Of a stretch of 64,000 nucleotides of DNA, positions 39,864-50,795 are shown piece by piece. The notes below the pieces were generated by a model that saw only the letters and a list, made by a program, of their open reading frames with translations, did not search any database and was not told where the DNA came from. The stretch's first letter is position 1, and the number at the start of each line of letters is the position of its first letter. The translations under genes and the position numbers were made by a program. Source of the DNA: Terriglobia bacterium (lineage in GTDB: Bacteria; Acidobacteriota; Terriglobia; Bryobacterales; Bryobacteraceae); assembly GCA_020073305.1 (NCBI GenBank), contig JAIQFK010000027.1, positions 37,775 through 101,774 of the forward strand, in the 5' to 3' direction.

Positions 39864-41200
39864 TGCGACCGGTATTCATCGGGGGAATCGGCGTGCTCGC
39901 GTGCGCGCTGGGTTACGGGCAGGACGCTCCCTCCTTCGCCGGCGACGTCGCGCCCATCTTTGCCTCGAACTGCGCCGGCTGTCACGGCGCGAACGTTCGC
40001 ATGGGGAGCCTCAACCTGGATACCTTTGAAGGCGCCGCGGCGGGCGGCAACCACGGCAGAATCATCGAACCGGGCAAAAGTGCGGAAAGCCGGCTGTACC
40101 TGATGATTACCGGCAAAGCGGCTCCAGCCATGCCTTTGAGCGGCAAGCCGCTGGCTGAGGGCGACATCGAGATCATCCGAAAATGGATTGATGCCGGTGC
40201 GAAACCGCCCACTCCCGAGGAGGCTCAGCAGCTCGCGGCGCGGCTGGCGGCTCCGGCGATCCCCGATATCAAGCCGGCCAAGGCGGTGAAAGCCCAGATT
40301 GGCGCACTCGCCTACCGGCCCGACGGCAGACTGCTGGCGCTTGGCACATATAAAGAGGTCCGGCTGATCGATCCCGAAACCAACGCCGCGGTGGCTACGC
40401 TCAGCGGCCACGCGGAAGCCATTCGAGCGCTGGCTTTTTCCCCGGACGGAAAACTGCTGGCGGCGGCTGGCGGCCTCGCGGCGCGCTCGGGCGAAGTCAG
40501 GATCTGGGATGTCGAGAGCCGCAAGGAAATCCTAACCATCAAAGGCCACAGTGACTGTATCTACGCGGTGGCATTTTCTCCCGACGGGAAGAGCATCGCG
40601 ACTTCGAGTTATGACAAGCTGATCAAATTGTGGAGCGTCGAAACCGGGCAGGAGATCCGGACGCTCAAAGACCATATTGATGCCATCTACGCTCTGGCGT
40701 TTACGCCGGACGGCAAACGCATCCTCTCGGGCGCCGCGGACCGGACGGTGAAGGTGTGGGACGCCGGGACAGGCGAACGGCTGTTTACCATGAGCGAGCC
40801 GCAGGACGGTCTGAACACGATCGCGCTCGATCCGAGCGGAAAGCTGGTGGCCGCCGGCGGCCTGGATAAGACGATTCGTGTCTGGTCCCTTGGGCCCAAA
40901 GATGGCATGCTGGTCAATTCCCTGATCGCGCACGAGGATGCGATTCTGCATATCGCGTGGTCGCCGGACGGCAAGTTTCTGGCCTCGAGCGCCGCGGACA
41001 AGACCATCAAGATTCTAAACGCCGCCGATCTGAGCGAGGTCCAGACTCTCGCGGATCAATCCGATTGGGTGTTGTCGCTGGCCTTTGCGCCCGACGGCAA
41101 GAAGCTGGCCGCGGGGCGGTACGACGGCTCGTTCCAGATTTACGATGTGGGCCAGGTATTGAAAGCGCCGGTCCATCAAGCGCAGAACGCGGCACGTTGA
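39863..41200 (+). CDS. c-type cytochrome domain fused to WD40 propeller
   Basis: FASNCAGCHGANVRMG (CxxCH) then repeats IRALAFSPDGKLLAAAGG, IYAVAFSPDGKSIATSSYDKLIKLW, IYALAFTPDGKRILSGAADRTVKVW. Confidence 0.92.
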   Translation: MRPVFIGGIGVLACALGYGQDAPSFAGDVAPIFASNCAGCHGANVRMGSLNLDTFEGAAAGGNHGRIIEPGKSAESRLYLMITGKAAPAMPLSGKPLAEGDIEIIRKWIDAGAKPPTPEEAQQLAARLAAPAIPDIKPAKAVKAQIGALAYRPDGRLLALGTYKEVRLIDPETNAAVATLSGHAEAIRALAFSPDGKLLAAAGGLAARSGEVRIWDVESRKEILTIKGHSDCIYAVAFSPDGKSIATSSYDKLIKLWSVETGQEIRTLKDHIDAIYALAFTPDGKRILSGAADRTVKVWDAGTGERLFTMSEPQDGLNTIALDPSGKLVAAGGLDKTIRVWSLGPKDGMLVNSLIAHEDAILHIAWSPDGKFLASSAADKTIKILNAADLSEVQTLADQSDWVLSLAFAPDGKKLAAGRYDGSFQIYDVGQVLKAPVHQAQNAAR

Positions 41201-41208
41201 GGTTTTCT

Positions 41209-43626
41209 ATGCAGCGCATTTTGATCATGACGATTGTCGCGGCGGCCATGGCGCAAGCCGCCACGGAATGGCCCACCGGCAACCGCACCACTCCTCCAAC
41301 TATCGATTCGGTTTCGCCGCTCGGCATCCCGCGTGGCGCAACGGTCGAGGTGGAGGTGGAGGGTCTGAACCTTGCGAGCACCAGCGCCGCGTACTTCAGC
41401 GAACCCGGGATCAAGGCGCGCGTCCTCCGCATCAAGGAACTACCCGATCTTCCGGATATTCGTCTGGGCTCGAATGGAACGCCCTCGACCGTGGATCTCG
41501 GCCCGCTGCCGCCGCGCAACCAGGTGACGCTTGAAATCGAGGTCAGCCCGGATGCTCCCATCGGCACAGTCGCGTTTCGCCTCCAGACGCCGCTTGGTAC
41601 CAGCCCCGCGGCGAGAATTGCGATCGAGCCTTATTATGGCGAGAGTCCCGACCGCGAGCCGAACGATAAACCCGAAGAAGCGCTGGAGACGTACCTGCCC
41701 ACCATCCTGGTTGGGACCATCTCGAAGCCTGGGGACGTCGATTTCTACAAGATCAAGGTGAAGGACGGGGAGCAGCTTGTTTTTCAGAATCCTGCCCGCG
41801 AGCTGGGATCGAGTTTGCGGCCGGTTGTCGGAATCTATGATGAGAAGCAGAACCTGGTGACGGAGTTCGGCGACGATGGCGGGCGCGACACAAGCGCCTT
41901 CGCATACCCATTCGCGAAAGGCGGCACTTATTTTCTCCGCGTCTCTGATTACCAGGAAGGCGGCGACGATGAGCACTTCTATCGCATTAAGGTCGGGCGG
42001 TTTCCGCTGTCCGTATCAGCGTTTCCGTTGGGCCTGCAAAAAGGGAAGAGCGCGGCCATCCATCTGACGGGATTCAATCTGGGCGCAGACTCGGTCGTGG
42101 TAAAGGGCGAACCCTCGCCCGAAGACATGCGGGCGGTCATTTTCCGCCCTCAAGCGCCAAAGGGCCCGGCATTCAACCGCGTGAAACTGGCGCTGGGGAA
42201 CGAGCCCGAGATCGCGTCCACCGGAGCGAACACCACGCTCGGGCAGGCCCAGACCCTTGCCATTCCCGTGACAGTGAACGGCAGGCTGGAAGCGCAGGAA
42301 AACTACTACCGGTTTCGCGCGCGCAAAGGCGGCAAGCTGGTCTTCGAGGTGAACGCGAGCCGCCTGGGCTCGCCACTCGATTCAATCCTCGAAATTCTGG
42401 ATACAAAGGGTGCGCCTGTGGAGCGCGCGACGATCCGCTGCGTGCTGGAAACCTCGACGACGCTCTCCGAGGCTTCTTCCTCTGGCCGCGGCATCCGCAT
42501 TCTGTCGCCGACCGGATTCGCCGTAGGCGATCACATGATGATTGGCTCCGAGATCATTCAGGTGGACGCGATGCCGCGGGGCCCGGACGATGATTTCATC
42601 TTCACGGGCTTCGGCGATCAGCGCGTCGCGTATCTCGACACGACGCCCGAGGCGCATCCGGTTGATCAGGCCGTTTACAAAGTTCAGATCCATCCCGCAG
42701 GAGCGCGATTTGCGCCGAACGGGCTGCCGGTTGTGCACTTACCCTTCAGGAATGACGACGGCGGCCCTGGATTTGGCAAAGACTCGCTGCTGCACTTCAC
42801 GGCGCCGGCGGACGGCGATTACGTGGTGCGAATCCGCGACGTGCGCAAGCTCGCAGGACCGGATTACTCCTATCGCCTGACGGTCCGGCAGCCGTCTCCG
42901 GATTTTATGCTGAGTGTCTCGCCGCGCAATGCCAACGTGCCATTAGACGGGCGCATTCCCTTAACCGTTACGGCCCTTCGACTGGATGATTTCGACGGGC
43001 CGATCGAGGTTTCAGCAAAGGATGTTCCCGAAGGGGTGCATGCGACCCAGGGAACCATCGGCCCTGGCGAGATCAGCGCCACGCTGCTCCTCAGCGCAGA
43101 CGCGAGCGCTCATCTCGACCGCGCGGCGCCGATCGAAATCACGGGCCGCGCGCGGCTTGCCGATCAGTGGGTGGAACGCTGGGCGAATCCCGAAGACAAA
43201 CTGAAGCTCATCTCACTTATGCCCAAGCCGGACATCGTGATGACGGCGGAAACGAAACAGGTGGTGCTCGAGCCTGGGGGAACTGCCGAAGTCGAGGTCG
43301 CGCTTCGGCGCAACAACGGTTACGGCGGCCGCGTTCCGGTGGAAGTCCGCGACCTGCCTCCCGGTGTGCGCGTTCTGGATGTCGGGTTAAACGGCGTGCT
43401 GATCAATGAAACGGAGAATCGCCGCAAATTCACGCTCGCGGCGCTGCCCACCGCGCCGGCCATTGAGCAGCCTATCGTGGTGACAGGTGACGTGGAGACG
43501 CGCGCAGACGATCAACAGAACTCGTACGCCGCCGAGCCGGTTCTCCTGAGGGTGCAACCGAAAAATCACGCGAGCGCTTCGGTCGTGAACCGGGTAGTGG
43601 ATCAAAACGTTACAGCGAACAAATAG
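41209..43626 (+). CDS. Pre-peptidase C-terminal (PPC) domain-containing secreted protein
   Basis: Signal peptide MQRILIMTIVAAAMAQAAT; PDREPNDKPEEALE...GDVDFYKIKVKDGEQLVFQ. Track start 40957 is too early; ATG at 41209. Confidence 0.8.
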   Translation: MQRILIMTIVAAAMAQAATEWPTGNRTTPPTIDSVSPLGIPRGATVEVEVEGLNLASTSAAYFSEPGIKARVLRIKELPDLPDIRLGSNGTPSTVDLGPLPPRNQVTLEIEVSPDAPIGTVAFRLQTPLGTSPAARIAIEPYYGESPDREPNDKPEEALETYLPTILVGTISKPGDVDFYKIKVKDGEQLVFQNPARELGSSLRPVVGIYDEKQNLVTEFGDDGGRDTSAFAYPFAKGGTYFLRVSDYQEGGDDEHFYRIKVGRFPLSVSAFPLGLQKGKSAAIHLTGFNLGADSVVVKGEPSPEDMRAVIFRPQAPKGPAFNRVKLALGNEPEIASTGANTTLGQAQTLAIPVTVNGRLEAQENYYRFRARKGGKLVFEVNASRLGSPLDSILEILDTKGAPVERATIRCVLETSTTLSEASSSGRGIRILSPTGFAVGDHMMIGSEIIQVDAMPRGPDDDFIFTGFGDQRVAYLDTTPEAHPVDQAVYKVQIHPAGARFAPNGLPVVHLPFRNDDGGPGFGKDSLLHFTAPADGDYVVRIRDVRKLAGPDYSYRLTVRQPSPDFMLSVSPRNANVPLDGRIPLTVTALRLDDFDGPIEVSAKDVPEGVHATQGTIGPGEISATLLLSADASAHLDRAAPIEITGRARLADQWVERWANPEDKLKLISLMPKPDIVMTAETKQVVLEPGGTAEVEVALRRNNGYGGRVPVEVRDLPPGVRVLDVGLNGVLINETENRRKFTLAALPTAPAIEQPIVVTGDVETRADDQQNSYAAEPVLLRVQPKNHASASVVNRVVDQNVTANK

Positions 43627-44838
43627 ATGCCTCACACAGCCTTGCTGAAGGACGCCCTGACCGCGGGAGACGGTATTGTACGACTGGCGCCGTGCTGGGT
43701 GCCGCGATCGTTTCTCATGCCCGGTGGACGGTTAAAACTCGATCCGCGCGATCTCTATGCGCTCGGCGCGCACCGGGGCGGCATCGACGAACGCTGGTTC
43801 TCATCCACCACCAAAGCGGATAACGGCCCGGGGACGCCGCCGGATGAGGGCTTGAGCTACATCGCCATCGATGGCCAGCGCGTGCTTCTCAAGGAAGGCA
43901 TCGAGACCAGGGGCGATGAGTTTTTGGGCGCGGAGGTCATGCGCGACCAGGGTGGCTGGAATGTGCTTTGCAAGTTCTTCGACAACCTCGGTCCTATTCC
44001 GCATCACATGCACCAGTCTGAAGAGCACGCGCGAAAAGTCGGCCGCCGCGGCAAACCTGAAGCGTATTACTTCCCTCCGCAATACAACTTCAAAGACAAC
44101 AACTTTCCCTATACCTTCATGGGCCTCGATCCCAGCACGACGAAAGACGACGTGCGGCGCTGTCTCCAGCGCTGGAACGAGGGGGACAACGGAATCCTGT
44201 TTCACTCGAAGGCGTATAAATTGAAGCCGGGCACAGGCTGGCAGATCGATGCGGGTATCCTGCACGCGCCGGGGTCGCTGGTCACTTATGAGCCACAGGT
44301 GAACTCGGATGTGTTCGCCATGTTCCAGTCAATGGTGGAAGGCCGCGCCGTGCCCTGGGACCTGATGGTGAAGGATGTGCCGCCCGAAAACCACCACGAT
44401 CTCGACTACCTGATCGCGATGCTCGATTGGGACGCGAACGTCGACCCGGCATTCGTCGAGCGCCGACTCTTTCATGCGAAGCCGGTCAAGCCCGAGAAGG
44501 AAATGGCAGACGCGGGCTATTCCGAAAAATGGGTTGTCTACTCCACCGGCCACTACACCGCCAAGGAGTTGACGGTATTCCCCGGCTGCTCGGTGACTAT
44601 TCGAGACGCTGCGGCATACGGAGCCATCGTGGTGCAGGGCTGGGGCGCGATCGGAAAACTGGATGTGGAGACGCCGTCGTTTATTCGCTACGGTCAGATG
44701 ACCAAAGACGAGTTGTTCGTGACCGCCGCCGCGGCCCAGCAGGGGGTTGCGATCACGAACCGCAGCGACAAGGAAGATCTGGTCATGTTGAAGCATTTCG
44801 GTCCAGGCAATCCGGATGCAAGTGGACTCAGGAAATGA
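43627..44838 (+). CDS. Cupin-like / class I mannose-6-phosphate-isomerase-like protein
   Basis: HHMHQSEEHARKVGRRGKPEAYYFPPQYN...GWQIDAGILHAPGSLVTYEPQ; metal-cupin-like histidines. Confidence 0.55.
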   Translation: MPHTALLKDALTAGDGIVRLAPCWVPRSFLMPGGRLKLDPRDLYALGAHRGGIDERWFSSTTKADNGPGTPPDEGLSYIAIDGQRVLLKEGIETRGDEFLGAEVMRDQGGWNVLCKFFDNLGPIPHHMHQSEEHARKVGRRGKPEAYYFPPQYNFKDNNFPYTFMGLDPSTTKDDVRRCLQRWNEGDNGILFHSKAYKLKPGTGWQIDAGILHAPGSLVTYEPQVNSDVFAMFQSMVEGRAVPWDLMVKDVPPENHHDLDYLIAMLDWDANVDPAFVERRLFHAKPVKPEKEMADAGYSEKWVVYSTGHYTAKELTVFPGCSVTIRDAAAYGAIVVQGWGAIGKLDVETPSFIRYGQMTKDELFVTAAAAQQGVAITNRSDKEDLVMLKHFGPGNPDASGLRK

Positions 44839-45689
44839 AGTACGGTGCGAACGTCCTCATCTGGACGGCGAATTTTACGCGCGACCAACTGCCCTTGCTC
44901 GCTGAGATCAAGCGTCATGGCTTCGATGGCGTTGAGTTTCCGATGTTTCATCCCGAGGATTTCGCGCTGCGTGATATCCGCAAAGGCCTCGAGGAGAACC
45001 TACTCGAGTGCACGGTCTGCTCGGCGATTCCCGGCGGGCTGAGCGTGTTCGCCGAGGACCCGTCGATACGGCAGAAGACCCGGCAGTTTCTCGAAGACTG
45101 CATCAAAACGGCAGCGGAAGCGGGGGCGAAGATCTTCGCGGGCCCGTTTTATTCGCCGGTGGGATATCTGCCCGGGCGGCGGCGTACACCGGATGAATGG
45201 AACCGGGCGGTGGAGTGCTATCAGTCGCTCGGCTCAATGCTGGCTCAGCACGGCGTGACTTTGGCGATCGAGCCGCTCAACCGCTTCGAGACCTACTTCC
45301 TCAACACCGCGGCGGACGCGGCGAGGCTCTGCGACCAGGTCGGCCATCCGAACGTCGGCATTCTGTTCGATACGTTCCACGCCAACATCGAGGAGAAGAA
45401 TGTCGGCGAGGCCTGCCGCGCGGTGGCACGCCACTTGAAGCACGTCCACACGTGCGAGAACGACCGCGGCATTCCAGGCTCGGGCCACGTCGAGTGGAAG
45501 GATGTTTTTCAGGCGCTCGGTGACATACGCTACGACGGCTGGCTCACCATCGAGAGCTTCGGCTTCGCGCTCCCTGAGATCGCGGCGGCGGCTGCCATCT
45601 GGCGCGACCTTGCACCCACGCCCGAATCGATTGCCTTCGAAGGCCTAAAATTTCTCAAACAGAACACGGCCACCGCCGCCAGGGGATAA
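44835..45689 (+). CDS. Hydroxypyruvate-isomerase-like / sugar phosphate isomerase/epimerase
   Basis: MKYGANVLIWTANFTRDQLPLLAEIKRHGFDGVEFP; LAIEPLNRFETYFLNTAADAARLCDQVGHPNVGILFDTFHANIEEKN. Confidence 0.87.
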   Translation: MKYGANVLIWTANFTRDQLPLLAEIKRHGFDGVEFPMFHPEDFALRDIRKGLEENLLECTVCSAIPGGLSVFAEDPSIRQKTRQFLEDCIKTAAEAGAKIFAGPFYSPVGYLPGRRRTPDEWNRAVECYQSLGSMLAQHGVTLAIEPLNRFETYFLNTAADAARLCDQVGHPNVGILFDTFHANIEEKNVGEACRAVARHLKHVHTCENDRGIPGSGHVEWKDVFQALGDIRYDGWLTIESFGFALPEIAAAAAIWRDLAPTPESIAFEGLKFLKQNTATAARG

Positions 45690-45691
45690 CT

Positions 45692-46534
45692 GTGCCCAAA
45701 ACCAGTCGCAGACAACTTTTCGGTACGTTGGCGGCGGCTGCCGTTCATGCCGCGCAAGGAAAAGACAAAGTGACCAAATACATCCGTTACCGCCGCGGTT
45801 CCACTGTCGCTTACGGCATTCTGGACGGGGAGACGGTCCGCGAGATTCACGGAGATCTTTTCGGTGATCAGAAAGAGACCGGGGTTACGCACGCGCTCAA
45901 AGATGTCAAGCTGCTCCATCCGTGTGAGCCCTCGAAGATCCTGGCCGTGGGACTCAACTACAAAAGCCACGTGGGTGACCGCAAGCTGCCCGAGCGCCCC
46001 GAGATCTTCTACAAACCCCTTACCGCGCTGCAGCACACCGAAGAATCCATTGTGATCCCGCCGACGGCGAAGAATGTTCACTATGAAGGGGAAATGGTGC
46101 TGGTGATCGGCAAGCGCACGCGACGACCTTCCATGGACGAAGCTCGCGCCGCGATCTTCGGCGTGACGTGCGGAAATGATGTCAGCGAGCGCGACTGGCA
46201 GGGAGGTCCGGCGAAAGACCTGCAATGGTGGCGGGCCAAGGGCGCTGACACCTTCGCACCCCTGGGCCCCACAATCGTCCGCGGCTTGGATTATGGCAAC
46301 CTACTGCTGCAAACGCGCCTGAACGGCAATGTGGTGCAGAAGCAGTCCACCGCGGATCTCATCTTCGATGGCCCGTCGATCGTGAGCTGGATCAGTGAGT
46401 TCGTCACCCTGATGCCGGGTGATGTGATCTACACCGGCACTCCGGGCCACACCAGCCGCATGAGCGAAGGCGATGTGGTCGAGGTGGATATCGAAGGCAT
46501 CGGCGTGCTTCGCAATCGCATCGCCGTGGCTTGA
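45692..46534 (+). CDS. Fumarylacetoacetate hydrolase-family protein with Tat-like leader
   Basis: KILAVGLNYKSHVGDR, HYEGEMVLVIGKR, GVTCGNDVSERDWQ, GDVIYTGTPGHTSRMSEGDVVEVDIEGIGVLRNRI; GTG start; N-terminus TSRRQLFGTLAAAAVHAA. Confidence 0.88.
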   Translation: MPKTSRRQLFGTLAAAAVHAAQGKDKVTKYIRYRRGSTVAYGILDGETVREIHGDLFGDQKETGVTHALKDVKLLHPCEPSKILAVGLNYKSHVGDRKLPERPEIFYKPLTALQHTEESIVIPPTAKNVHYEGEMVLVIGKRTRRPSMDEARAAIFGVTCGNDVSERDWQGGPAKDLQWWRAKGADTFAPLGPTIVRGLDYGNLLLQTRLNGNVVQKQSTADLIFDGPSIVSWISEFVTLMPGDVIYTGTPGHTSRMSEGDVVEVDIEGIGVLRNRIAVA

Positions 46535-46556
46535 GAGGTTGAGCTAGTCGCCTCTC

Positions 46557-47000
46557 CTATCGAATCGACTGAGACGCGGCGGCGCCGGCTGCGGCGCGCT
46601 GCATCGGCGGGTCGAGCACGTTCTGCACGCGCTCCAGCAGACCGTCCGAAGTAAACGGCTTGGGCAGGAAACCTAATGCGCGGTCCAGGATTTTCACGCG
46701 CACCACTTCAGACTCGGTGCAACCGGACATGAACAGCACCTTCTGATGCGGCCGGATGGCTTGAATGCGTTCGGCCAGGTCAGGCCCGGTGATATCCGGC
46801 ATCAAGACATCGATCAGCATCAGGTCAATGGCCAGGTCGTCCCGCTCGGCCATGCGCAATGCACTCTCCGCGCTGTGAGCGATGAGGACGTTGTAGTCGC
46901 CGCATTCCAGCATGCATTTGATCACGCTGAGAACAGAAAGATCATCGTCAACCACAAGGATGGTTTTACTTAGAGACTCTTGTTGAGTATTCATATACAT
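46557..47000 (-). CDS. Stand-alone response regulator receiver-domain protein
   Basis: ILVVDDDLSVLSVIKCMLE; LMLIDVLMPDITGPDLAERI; VLFMSGCTE; FLPKPFTSDGLLERVQNVL. Confidence 0.9.
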   Translation of the reverse strand: MYMNTQQESLSKTILVVDDDLSVLSVIKCMLECGDYNVLIAHSAESALRMAERDDLAIDLMLIDVLMPDITGPDLAERIQAIRPHQKVLFMSGCTESEVVRVKILDRALGFLPKPFTSDGLLERVQNVLDPPMQRAAAGAAASQSIR

Positions 47001-47174
47001 GTCGTCAACCCTAAACTAACTTTCGCTATAATTGTGGCGCTGGACGAAGCCATATACAAGCAAACTTCTCATCTCTTTTGAGTGGGAACCGGAGTTAACT
47101 TTCAATTACTAACTTAAGATAGTGGAAGAGTCTGCCGTTTAGCAGCGCATCTTTTGAGCTATCGGCCGATGCGG

Positions 47175-48623
47175 CTAGCTCCAAACTTGATCGATCACTT
47201 TGCCGCCAAAATCAGTGAGTTTTTCGTTCCGGCCGTTATGCAGATACCATAGGCGATTTTGATCGAGGCCCAAGAGCTGGAGAATGGTCGCGTGAAAGTC
47301 ACGCATGTGATAACGCTCACCCACGCCGCGTAACCCGAATTCGTCGGTTTCGCCCACGATGCGCCCGCCCTTGGCACCACCGCCCGCGAACCACATGGTA
47401 AAGCCGTGCGGATTGTGGTCGCGCCCGTTGCCGCTCTGCGACATCGGCAGCCGTCCGAATTCGCTTCCCCAGACGACCAGCGTGGAATCGAGCAGGCCAC
47501 GCTGTTTCAGGTCCTTTAAGAGGGCGGCGATGGGCTGGTCGGTGTGGCCGCACATTTTCTCGTGATTGAAGACCAGGTCCTTGTGCGCGTCCCACTGCAT
47601 GATGATGGGGCCGCCACCCGAATAGAGCTGCACGAAACGCACGCCGCGCTCCACCATCCTGCGAGCGAGCAGGCAACGCGTACCAAAATCCGCCGTGTGT
47701 TTCTGATCGAGGCCGTACATGCGCCGGGTGGCCTCGCTCTCCTGCGAGATGTCGACGGCTTCCGGCGCGTGGCTCTGCATTTTGAACGCGAGCTCGTAAG
47801 AACTGATGCGCGCCGCCATTTCGGTGTCGCCTTCGGCGGTATCCAGATCGTTCATCTTCTGCAGAAGGTCGAGCGTGGCGCGTTGCCGCTCACGGGTCAT
47901 GCCGGCGGGAGGCTTGAGATTCAGAATGGGGTTCGCGCCGCTTCGCAGCAGCGTCCCCTGGTAGACCGCCGGAAGAAAGCCGGAGCCCCAGCACGGCGTG
48001 CCGCCTTCGGGCGTACCCTCGGGCTGCGGCATCACGACGTAGGCCGGAAGGTTGTCGCTCTCGCTTCCGAGACCATACGTGACCCAAGAACCCATGCTGG
48101 GATAACCCATGAGGATGCGGCCGGTGTGAACCTGGTACATGGCCGGCGCATGCACGACGCTCTCGGTGTAGAACGAACGTACGAAGCAAATGTCGTCCAC
48201 GCACTCCGCGAGGTGCGGGAATAGCGACGAGACGTCAATGCCGCTCTTGCCATATTTCTTGAAGGGCCACGGCGAAGAGAGCAGCGGCGTGTCGCCGTTA
48301 GTGAACTGGCTGGGTACTTTGCCGAAGCTTTCGGGAAGCTGCTGTCCTTCGTATTTTTTGAGCGCCGGTTTCGGGTCGAATGTATCGATGTGGCTCGGCG
48401 CTCCCACCATGTAGAGAAAGATGACCGACTTGGCTTTGGCCAGGAAGTGCTGCGGTTTGGGCGCTAGCGGGTTGACTCGCTCGGCGGCGAAGCCCTGGCT
48501 TTCGAGCAGATACTGCAGCGCCAGAGCGCCGAAGCCATGCGCGGCACGCGTAAGTACGTCACGGCGGGTAACGGCAGGGCGAATATGCCGGGCCGAATCT
48601 TCAGGGGACATAAACGAACTCAT
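47175..48623 (-). CDS. DUF1501 domain-containing protein (second copy)
   Basis: [22 protein letters not shown] leader; [72 protein letters not shown]. Confidence 0.92.
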   Translation of the reverse strand: MSSFMSPEDSARHIRPAVTRRDVLTRAAHGFGALALQYLLESQGFAAERVNPLAPKPQHFLAKAKSVIFLYMVGAPSHIDTFDPKPALKKYEGQQLPESFGKVPSQFTNGDTPLLSSPWPFKKYGKSGIDVSSLFPHLAECVDDICFVRSFYTESVVHAPAMYQVHTGRILMGYPSMGSWVTYGLGSESDNLPAYVVMPQPEGTPEGGTPCWGSGFLPAVYQGTLLRSGANPILNLKPPAGMTRERQRATLDLLQKMNDLDTAEGDTEMAARISSYELAFKMQSHAPEAVDISQESEATRRMYGLDQKHTADFGTRCLLARRMVERGVRFVQLYSGGGPIIMQWDAHKDLVFNHEKMCGHTDQPIAALLKDLKQRGLLDSTLVVWGSEFGRLPMSQSGNGRDHNPHGFTMWFAGGGAKGGRIVGETDEFGLRGVGERYHMRDFHATILQLLGLDQNRLWYLHNGRNEKLTDFGGKVIDQVWS

Positions 48624-50778
48624 TCCGATTCATCAGGGCAAGGCAAAAATCCGCCAGCGTTCCACCTCGCGCGAAGAACTGCTGGCCGAGTTTCATCTCC
48701 GCCGGTTTGGGCGCTCGGGCCAGCGCCAGTTTGTAGGCCCGGCGCAACTGGAAACCGCGGTCGCGGCCGCATTCGCGCTCGAGCCGCGCGCCGAAACGCT
48801 CGGATTCCTCCCGCATGAAGTCGCTGTTGAAAAGGGAAAGCGCCTGCAATGCGTGGGTACTCACGGGCCGCGCCGGGCAGGAGGTCATGGTGTCGGGTTG
48901 ATCGAACGCCGTCATCATCGGCAATCGCACGGTACGTTTGTTCAGCAAATACAGGCTGCGGCGATGCTGTTCGGATTCGCCCGGCGTCACCGGCCACAGG
49001 CCATCGCGCTCGCTTTCCGTGAAAATGAGCTCGTAAACCTCCTGCTCAATGGGCACACGAACCGGTTTGCCGCCGAGCCGCGGGTTGAGCGCGTCCGAGG
49101 CCGTGAGCACGGCGTCGCGAATGAGCTCACCCTCCAGACGCTTGCGGTTCATCCGCCAGTAGAGTTTATTGTCGGGATCGATTTTGGCCTTCGCCGGATT
49201 GCCGGCCGAAGCCTGCCGGTAGGTACTAGACAGCACGATCATTCGGTCGATGGCCTTGACGTTCCAATCGCGCTCCATGAACTCGACCGCTAGCCAGTCC
49301 AGCAGCTTCTGATTGGACGGACGCTGCCCGAGCACGCCGAAATCGTTCGGTGTGGCGACAATTCCCGTGCCCATGCGGAGCTGCCAAATGCGGTTGACCA
49401 TGACGCGGGCGGTCAAAGGGTGTTCGGACGATGCCAGCCAGTTCGCCAGCACCGCGCGCCGGCCGGAAGAAGTCGATGGAATTTCGGCGTTGTTGGGGTT
49501 GAGAACCGTCAACAGGCCCGGTCCGACTTCGCCCATTTTGTGCTTCACGTCGCCGACCTTCAGGATGTACGTCGGGGGCGCGGGCTTCTCGCTATCCGCC
49601 ACCGCATATGCGGAAGGCTGGGGATCCGGCTCAGTCAGCTCGATTTCGTGCAGCTTTTTTCGCAGCTCCGCGCGCTTCTCGCGCTCCTCGGGCGTCAGCG
49701 CATCAACCACCTCGCTCCACAGCGGCTCCAGTTGTTCCTCGGCATTCATTGCGAGGGTTTTCTGATCCGCGTCGCGCTTGTCCTTGGGCACATCCAGGGC
49801 CGCGCGCAGCTTCGGATCAAGCTGGGCCGTCTTTTTCTCGCGCAAGACGCCACGAGCGCGCTTCTCGGTATCCTCGATCGCCTGCTTGACCGGTTCGAGC
49901 CGGGCTTCGTACCCTTTCTTCGCCCAGCAGTACGCGGCCTTCTCATCAGGAGTCGAGATGTCGAGGTCCTTTAGCTCAGTAGACGCGAAGATCGCTTGCA
50001 GCCGGTAGTAATCGGACTGCAGAATCGGATCGAACTTGTGATTATGGCAGCGCGCGCAGCCCACGGTCAGGCCCAGGAACACGGAGCCGATGGCGCCTGA
50101 CATTTCAGTGACCACTTCCTGGCGGTTCGCCTCCTCGTCCTGATTGCCCCCCACCAGGTGGATGGGGCCTGCGCGGTGAAAGCCGGTGGCGATGAGGCCT
50201 TCCTGATTTCCGGGGAACAATTCATCGCCCGCGATCTGTTCTTTCACGAAGCGGTCGTAAGGTTTGCCGGTGTTGAAAACCTTGACGACATAATCGCGAT
50301 AGCGCCAGGCCTGCGGACGTTCGGCATCGAGTTCGTAGCCGTTCGTGTCGGCATATCGCACCACATCGAGCCAGCGCAGCGCCCAGCGTTCGCCGTAATG
50401 CGGCGAAGCGAGGAGGCGGTCGACGACCTTTTCATAAGCCTCCGGGCTCTTATCGGTGAGAAAAGCGTCGATTTCACCGGGTTCCGGCGGCAGGCCAGTC
50501 AGATCGAAAGTGACGCGGCGCAGCAGATGTTCGCGATCGAGTGTTGGGGAGGGCACGAGCGTCTTCTCTTGAAGCGCTTCCAGAATGAAGGCGTCAATCG
50601 GATTGCGGCCCCAGACATTTTCAATGCTGGGGAGGGGGCTCTTGACAGGCTTCTGGAAGGCCCAGTAATGCCGTCGGGCGATGACCGAAGCGACGTCCTT
50701 ATCTGTCCCCGCAGAAGCGGCGAGTGCAAGGACAAGTAGAACTGCGGCGGCGGCCGCGCCGCATTTTCGAGCCATCAC
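48601..50778 (-). CDS. PSD1/DUF1549-DUF1553 domain protein (second copy)
   Basis: [84 protein letters not shown]. Confidence 0.92.
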   Translation of the reverse strand: MMARKCGAAAAAVLLVLALAASAGTDKDVASVIARRHYWAFQKPVKSPLPSIENVWGRNPIDAFILEALQEKTLVPSPTLDREHLLRRVTFDLTGLPPEPGEIDAFLTDKSPEAYEKVVDRLLASPHYGERWALRWLDVVRYADTNGYELDAERPQAWRYRDYVVKVFNTGKPYDRFVKEQIAGDELFPGNQEGLIATGFHRAGPIHLVGGNQDEEANRQEVVTEMSGAIGSVFLGLTVGCARCHNHKFDPILQSDYYRLQAIFASTELKDLDISTPDEKAAYCWAKKGYEARLEPVKQAIEDTEKRARGVLREKKTAQLDPKLRAALDVPKDKRDADQKTLAMNAEEQLEPLWSEVVDALTPEEREKRAELRKKLHEIELTEPDPQPSAYAVADSEKPAPPTYILKVGDVKHKMGEVGPGLLTVLNPNNAEIPSTSSGRRAVLANWLASSEHPLTARVMVNRIWQLRMGTGIVATPNDFGVLGQRPSNQKLLDWLAVEFMERDWNVKAIDRMIVLSSTYRQASAGNPAKAKIDPDNKLYWRMNRKRLEGELIRDAVLTASDALNPRLGGKPVRVPIEQEVYELIFTESERDGLWPVTPGESEQHRRSLYLLNKRTVRLPMMTAFDQPDTMTSCPARPVSTHALQALSLFNSDFMREESERFGARLERECGRDRGFQLRRAYKLALARAPKPAEMKLGQQFFARGGTLADFCLALMNRNEFVYVP

Positions 50779-50795
50779 TTCGCTAGTTTACACTG

